A stretch of 64,000 nucleotides of DNA from CAWCTD01 sp963798455 (GTDB lineage: Bacteria; Acidobacteriota; Terriglobia; Bryobacterales; Bryobacteraceae). A program made the position numbers and the translations under genes. Shown here in pieces: positions 60,931 through 64,000 of this stretch (position 1 is the first letter of the stretch; every line of letters starts with the position of its first letter). The stretch spans positions 2,108,001-2,172,000 of the forward strand of contig CAWCTD010000003.1 of NCBI GenBank assembly GCA_963798455.1, written 5' to 3'. The notes under the pieces were generated by a model. The model worked only from the letters and a program-made list of their open reading frames with translations, made no database searches and was not told where the DNA came from.

Positions 60931-63438
60931 ATGCCTGGCGAATTAGAACGATGTAGCTCCACCCTGGCGTCTCTGCTTCATCGAGGAGGCGATACGGAAT
61001 TCCAGAACCGTCTTGAGCTATATAACGCACACTCTGATCCGCGTTTCAGAGAGGCTTTTATAAGCGTCTTTACCGCGGCTCAGTTCTCGCGGTTGTGCAT
61101 TCGAAGCGACACCTACACTGCGCCCGAACGGCTCAGGGACCTCGTCGTTGAGACGCCTGCCGGGGCGGAGTTCCGAAAGGACTGTCTGCGGTCCCAGGAA
61201 GGCTTGACGGAAGCAGACGCTACCCTGGCGCTATTACAGGCTTTCTACCACCACGACCTGTTCGTTGAACCTGAACGTTGCGACGCGGCAGGTCTATATG
61301 AGCTCTTGAACAACGAAGTAATTGCGGGGCAAATCCGCTACCCCTGGGTATATGGAAGAGTGCTGTATGACAGGTTCAGTGCCCTGTTCCCCAACAAGAC
61401 CGAGTCGCTCACTCATGCTGAGACCCTTCAGTTGATGGAGGGGACTCCGATTGGCGTTTTTCAGCTTCATGATTCCGTCATCGGTCCATTTGGCATTCTA
61501 AGATCCAAGTGCCACCGAACTCTTGAACCGACGATCACGGCCGCACTCTGGCACTGCAGTGACCCGGCGTGTTCCACACTGCACTCCGTGAAGCTGAGGT
61601 CCGGCAGCCCACCAGTTTTGAAGGGGATGCGTGAGGCAGAGACATCGTGGTCGAGAAGGCTCGGCCCGCCATGTGAGTGGACGTCCTTCTTCTATCTCCT
61701 TTTGCGCCCCGTGGGTGCATGGTACGATCACTTAAACACGTCTAAGCTGCCATGGCTGGTGGCGAACGCGCTGGACCCGACTGAGCTCACCCATCTCGTC
61801 GCCCGCATCCTCGAGACAGACGGCAAAGATCTGCGCACGCGATTGCCGCAGGCAAAGCGTTTTCAGAATCTCTTCATTGGCTCGCCAACGACGGTCTCCG
61901 AAAGGCTCGATGTCGCGCAGCGCCTACAGTTGGTTCTGCTGGCAACTGATTCGGAGATAATTGATGCACTGGAGTACCTTATCGAGCGCCGCGACATATT
62001 GGTGCCACCGACCGAAATGCGCGATCCAGTATTCAGCCGCAGTGCCTCCGGATGGTTCGATCCTACACCTCAGATATCAGATCTTGGTGTCAGGCTCTAC
62101 TCAAAGTCGTCGGGGTACGCGTTGGGTCATCTGAAGAGCGTGGTTCAGAAGGTTTATTCCACTCCAGAGGACCAAGAAGCCCTCCGTTGGAAGCTGCGTC
62201 ATGCCAGCGGGAGTTCACTAGACGAGAAACTCATGTCGTTTCTGTACCAAGCGGACCTTGAGGCAGTCGTCTCAAGCCTTTTCTTCGACACTCCGTCGCG
62301 TCTCGCCCAGGTCTTTGCAGCACTGCGTTACGGTCGATTTGCTGTTCCAGACTCGCCCAGTGAAGAAAGACGGACGATCCGGAAACTCATTTGGAGCTTT
62401 GGCTTCGGGACGTATTCGTTTCCCGATGGGAATCAGAAATTTTGGGAACGGCTCCGAAGCCTCGAGGCTGAAGCGAAGGTTCTGGCTGGGATGACAGAAG
62501 AAGCGAAGGAGAAGCTTCGCAGCATCGCGGTAAACGTTTTCGTGTCGGTTGAGGAACTTCTTGACGCGAGCCTTGCGTTCATAGGCTGGGTCTTGTTGGA
62601 GGATCACTACTCTAAGACGAAATTTCGCTTCAATGTTGACGAGGCGCGCCAGTTTGTTGCAGGCCGACTGAATGCGCGCGGCGCGGCGCAATATGACGCA
62701 ACCGGGAAGAACACCCTTTATCCTCTTGTGGTCGGGTTGGACACCATCGCTGCGATGTGTGCCGAATACCGTGCGTTGCCGGACTATAGTGAATATGTCA
62801 AGCCGGATGAAGAGTGCCCCGGGTACGCGTGCAACGCTGTCCATCCGTTCCCGCTTCGGCACACTGTGTTCATGATGGATCTTCGGGCCGAGGATGTAGA
62901 CCATCTCATCAATGGACTTCGTACAATCACGAAGGATCTCACCAAAGCGGATTTGATGGCCATACGGAACAGGATGGACCATCAGAGGCCCGACTTTCCG
63001 AGCCGATCCGAGATCAGCGACATGTGTGCGGTCCTTGGCCGGGTCGTCACTTTCATGGAGGACAGTGGGATCTGCCCGCTACTATACAGAAGGAAGCGCC
63101 AAATCATGGATGGCTATGGCCGAGGGGAGATGGTTTTCGAGCGATACAACGGCCGCGAAGTGTCGATCAGCTGGCCTCCACTTACCAGCTTCCTTCCCAA
63201 ACCCAATACACCTCAGACGCTTGTACCGGGTCTTCGGTTCGGCAGCCCGGCTGAACTAGTGCGCTTCAGGTATCACGAGACATCTGCGTACGTAAGGCTC
63301 TGGAGCGGATATCCGACAAGAACCACACGAACGCGGCAAACCAGCAAGACTGCGGCATCCCCAGACCCCGTCGATGTGAGAGCCGTCGATGGTGGGCCGA
63401 CACTGGATACTGCAGGCGACCTGCCTCGCATAGGCTAA
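60931..63438 (+). CDS. Large protein of unknown family with a C-terminal HEPN-like motif
   Basis: 835 residues from the ATG at 60931 (MPGELERCSSTLASLLHRGG); five more residues precede it in frame. I do not recognise the family. Visible are a Cys/His cluster (RSKCHRTLEPTITAALWHCSDPACSTLHSVKL, residues about 190-225) that could bind zinc, a mostly helical middle, and near the C-terminus the helix-start LTKADLMAIRNRMDHQRPDFPSRSEI with Arg 679 to His 684 matching Rx4H, as in HEPN nucleases. The last 60 residues are polar and Thr/Pro-rich. No signal peptide or membrane segment. Codon use looks ordinary. The position next to an ATPase-TOPRIM pair and a second RNRxxH protein suggests a large antiviral effector of the ApeA or HEPN type, but that is inference. 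Confidence 0.75.
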   Translation: MPGELERCSSTLASLLHRGGDTEFQNRLELYNAHSDPRFREAFISVFTAAQFSRLCIRSDTYTAPERLRDLVVETPAGAEFRKDCLRSQEGLTEADATLALLQAFYHHDLFVEPERCDAAGLYELLNNEVIAGQIRYPWVYGRVLYDRFSALFPNKTESLTHAETLQLMEGTPIGVFQLHDSVIGPFGILRSKCHRTLEPTITAALWHCSDPACSTLHSVKLRSGSPPVLKGMREAETSWSRRLGPPCEWTSFFYLLLRPVGAWYDHLNTSKLPWLVANALDPTELTHLVARILETDGKDLRTRLPQAKRFQNLFIGSPTTVSERLDVAQRLQLVLLATDSEIIDALEYLIERRDILVPPTEMRDPVFSRSASGWFDPTPQISDLGVRLYSKSSGYALGHLKSVVQKVYSTPEDQEALRWKLRHASGSSLDEKLMSFLYQADLEAVVSSLFFDTPSRLAQVFAALRYGRFAVPDSPSEERRTIRKLIWSFGFGTYSFPDGNQKFWERLRSLEAEAKVLAGMTEEAKEKLRSIAVNVFVSVEELLDASLAFIGWVLLEDHYSKTKFRFNVDEARQFVAGRLNARGAAQYDATGKNTLYPLVVGLDTIAAMCAEYRALPDYSEYVKPDEECPGYACNAVHPFPLRHTVFMMDLRAEDVDHLINGLRTITKDLTKADLMAIRNRMDHQRPDFPSRSEISDMCAVLGRVVTFMEDSGICPLLYRRKRQIMDGYGRGEMVFERYNGREVSISWPPLTSFLPKPNTPQTLVPGLRFGSPAELVRFRYHETSAYVRLWSGYPTRTTRTRQTSKTAASPDPVDVRAVDGGPTLDTAGDLPRIG

Positions 63439-63532
63439 CATGGAAGGACGAAGTCACAGGAGGCCGGCCGCGGTCCGAAGGTTGATCCACGGCCATGCTG
63501 GCTGATCGCTCCTCGCCGAGTCCCCGTCACGT

Positions 63533-63554
63533 CAACTGGACGGGAAACGCCCAT
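63533..63554. repeat. 22-bp direct repeat flanking the 835-residue gene, right copy
   Basis: actggacgggaaacgcccat with the two preceding bases; 21 of 22 identical to 60644-60665 and in the same orientation, 2.9 kb away. Confidence 0.55.
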
Positions 63555-63707
63555 GCGGTAGATGTGCACAGGCGGGACGCGAGCCCCAAGTCCCGACATG
63601 GGAAGTGAGGGCGGCGGCAACGGGCGGTGTGGCGCTCGCCGCGTAAGGTGGAGCGTTGGTTGACTGCCGCGGGTGGCGCCACGGCGAGGAACCGAGCGTC
63701 AATGGCG

Positions 63708-63725
63708 GCGGGGCTGAAGCCCCGC
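63708..63725. repeat. GGCTGAAGCC-type palindrome
   Basis: gcggggctgaagccccgc, the same inner core as the palindrome inside dprA (1995-2012). Confidence 0.55.
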
Positions 63726-63918
63726 GCAGACTGAAAGCCCAGTGCCACTTAGTTCTTCCAAGACTGACCAGAACGCCTTTGTGAAGCGGATGCCCCCGTC
63801 CGCGGCCGGCCCCTGGCCGGCCGGGCCGGTGGTGAGAGGGCTTGAATCTTCTTCCGAAGCAGCGGGTCCAGGGAGACCCGCGCAGACCGGGGCAGGCTGC
63901 TGAAAAGGGGTCCATCAG

Positions 63919-63945
63919 GATCGCTCCCTCACGGTCGCGGCTCGG
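63919..63945. repeat. Interspersed repeat (ccgagccgcgaccg family)
   Basis: On the minus strand this reads ccgagccgcgaccg followed by tgagggagcgatc; the first 14 bases match the repeat at 19533. Confidence 0.4.
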
Positions 63946-64000
63946 TAAGTTGTTGCAACGACGTGGGCGCAATTCTGAGCCGCGCGCGTTAGCAAACGGT

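Larger units (their letters stand above)
63439..64000. other. Intergenic repeat-rich end of the window
   Basis: 562 bp with no credible gene. It carries the right 22-bp repeat, a GGCTGAAGCC-type palindrome, a nested ggccgg-rich stretch (63807-63830) and a copy of the ccgagccgcgaccg repeat, so it is typical interspersed-repeat territory. Confidence 0.5.

Noticed and set aside
63532..63972. 146-residue minus-strand frame at the window end
   Set aside because: Built on interspersed repeats and low-complexity Arg/Pro sequence.

Overview
The window reads as a chromosomal segment of a high-GC Gram-negative soil or sediment bacterium, most likely an Acidobacteriota member close to the Bryobacter/Solibacter group. 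This placement is inferred from gene style only: Tat-exported sugar enzymes, small acidobacterial-type secreted proteins, a PEP-CTERM-like protein, a PQQ quinoprotein and short GGCTGAAGCC palindromes. No marker-gene comparison was possible.

Layout. 1-3 kb: dprA-topA on the minus strand. 3.2-9.6 kb: plus-strand genes for exported carbohydrate enzymes (enolase-superfamily protein, GH51 arabinofuranosidase, serine hydrolase) followed by a D-threonine-aldolase-like PLP enzyme. 9.6-14.3 kb: small secreted proteins, a VapBC pair, an ADP-ribosylglycohydrolase and membrane proteins. 14.4-19.5 kb: a nucleoside salvage operon (deoA, nupC, punA, cdd, amidohydrolase). 19.6-26.3 kb: DinB, PEP-CTERM-like, DnaJ-like, an IS with an integrase-type transposase, a degenerate receiver, a sugar isomerase and OsmC.

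26.2-38.5 kb (all minus strand) is the most interesting region. It encodes an OmcA/MtrC-like decaheme cytochrome, an MtrA/DmsE-like decaheme cytochrome and an MtrB-like outer-membrane barrel, with overlapping starts and stops, which together form a porin-cytochrome conduit for moving electrons across the outer membrane. A Crp/Fnr regulator follows. Next comes a second operon: a membrane-anchored GcvH-like protein, a HybA-like four-cluster ferredoxin, an NrfD/HybB-like quinone-interacting membrane subunit, a sensor kinase with c-type heme motifs, a sigma-54 response regulator and an archaemetzincin. I infer one extracellular electron-transfer system with its own heme-linked sensing.

38.8-55 kb: RNase P RNA (rnpB), a large OmpA-family surface protein, a subtilase, an ISKra4-type IS with nearby duplicated debris, a frameshifted secreted protein, tRNA-Cys, a nucleoside hydrolase, a MITE-like element, a LarA-like protein, a NIPSNAP protein and a PQQ quinoprotein.

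55.5-63.4 kb looks like a defence or genome-conflict island. An AAA ATPase is split by an IS66 element with a clean 8-bp target duplication. It is followed by its TOPRIM-like DUF4276 partner, a small protein with a HEPN-type Rx4H motif, and an 835-residue protein of unknown family carrying the same RNRxxH motif and flanked by direct repeats.

Caution: at least six genes (topA, nupC, the PEP-CTERM-like gene, the sugar isomerase, the outer-membrane protein at 25.7 kb and the secreted protein at 47.1 kb) contain single-base indels with intact coding on both sides. Assembly error is more likely than decay for most of them.
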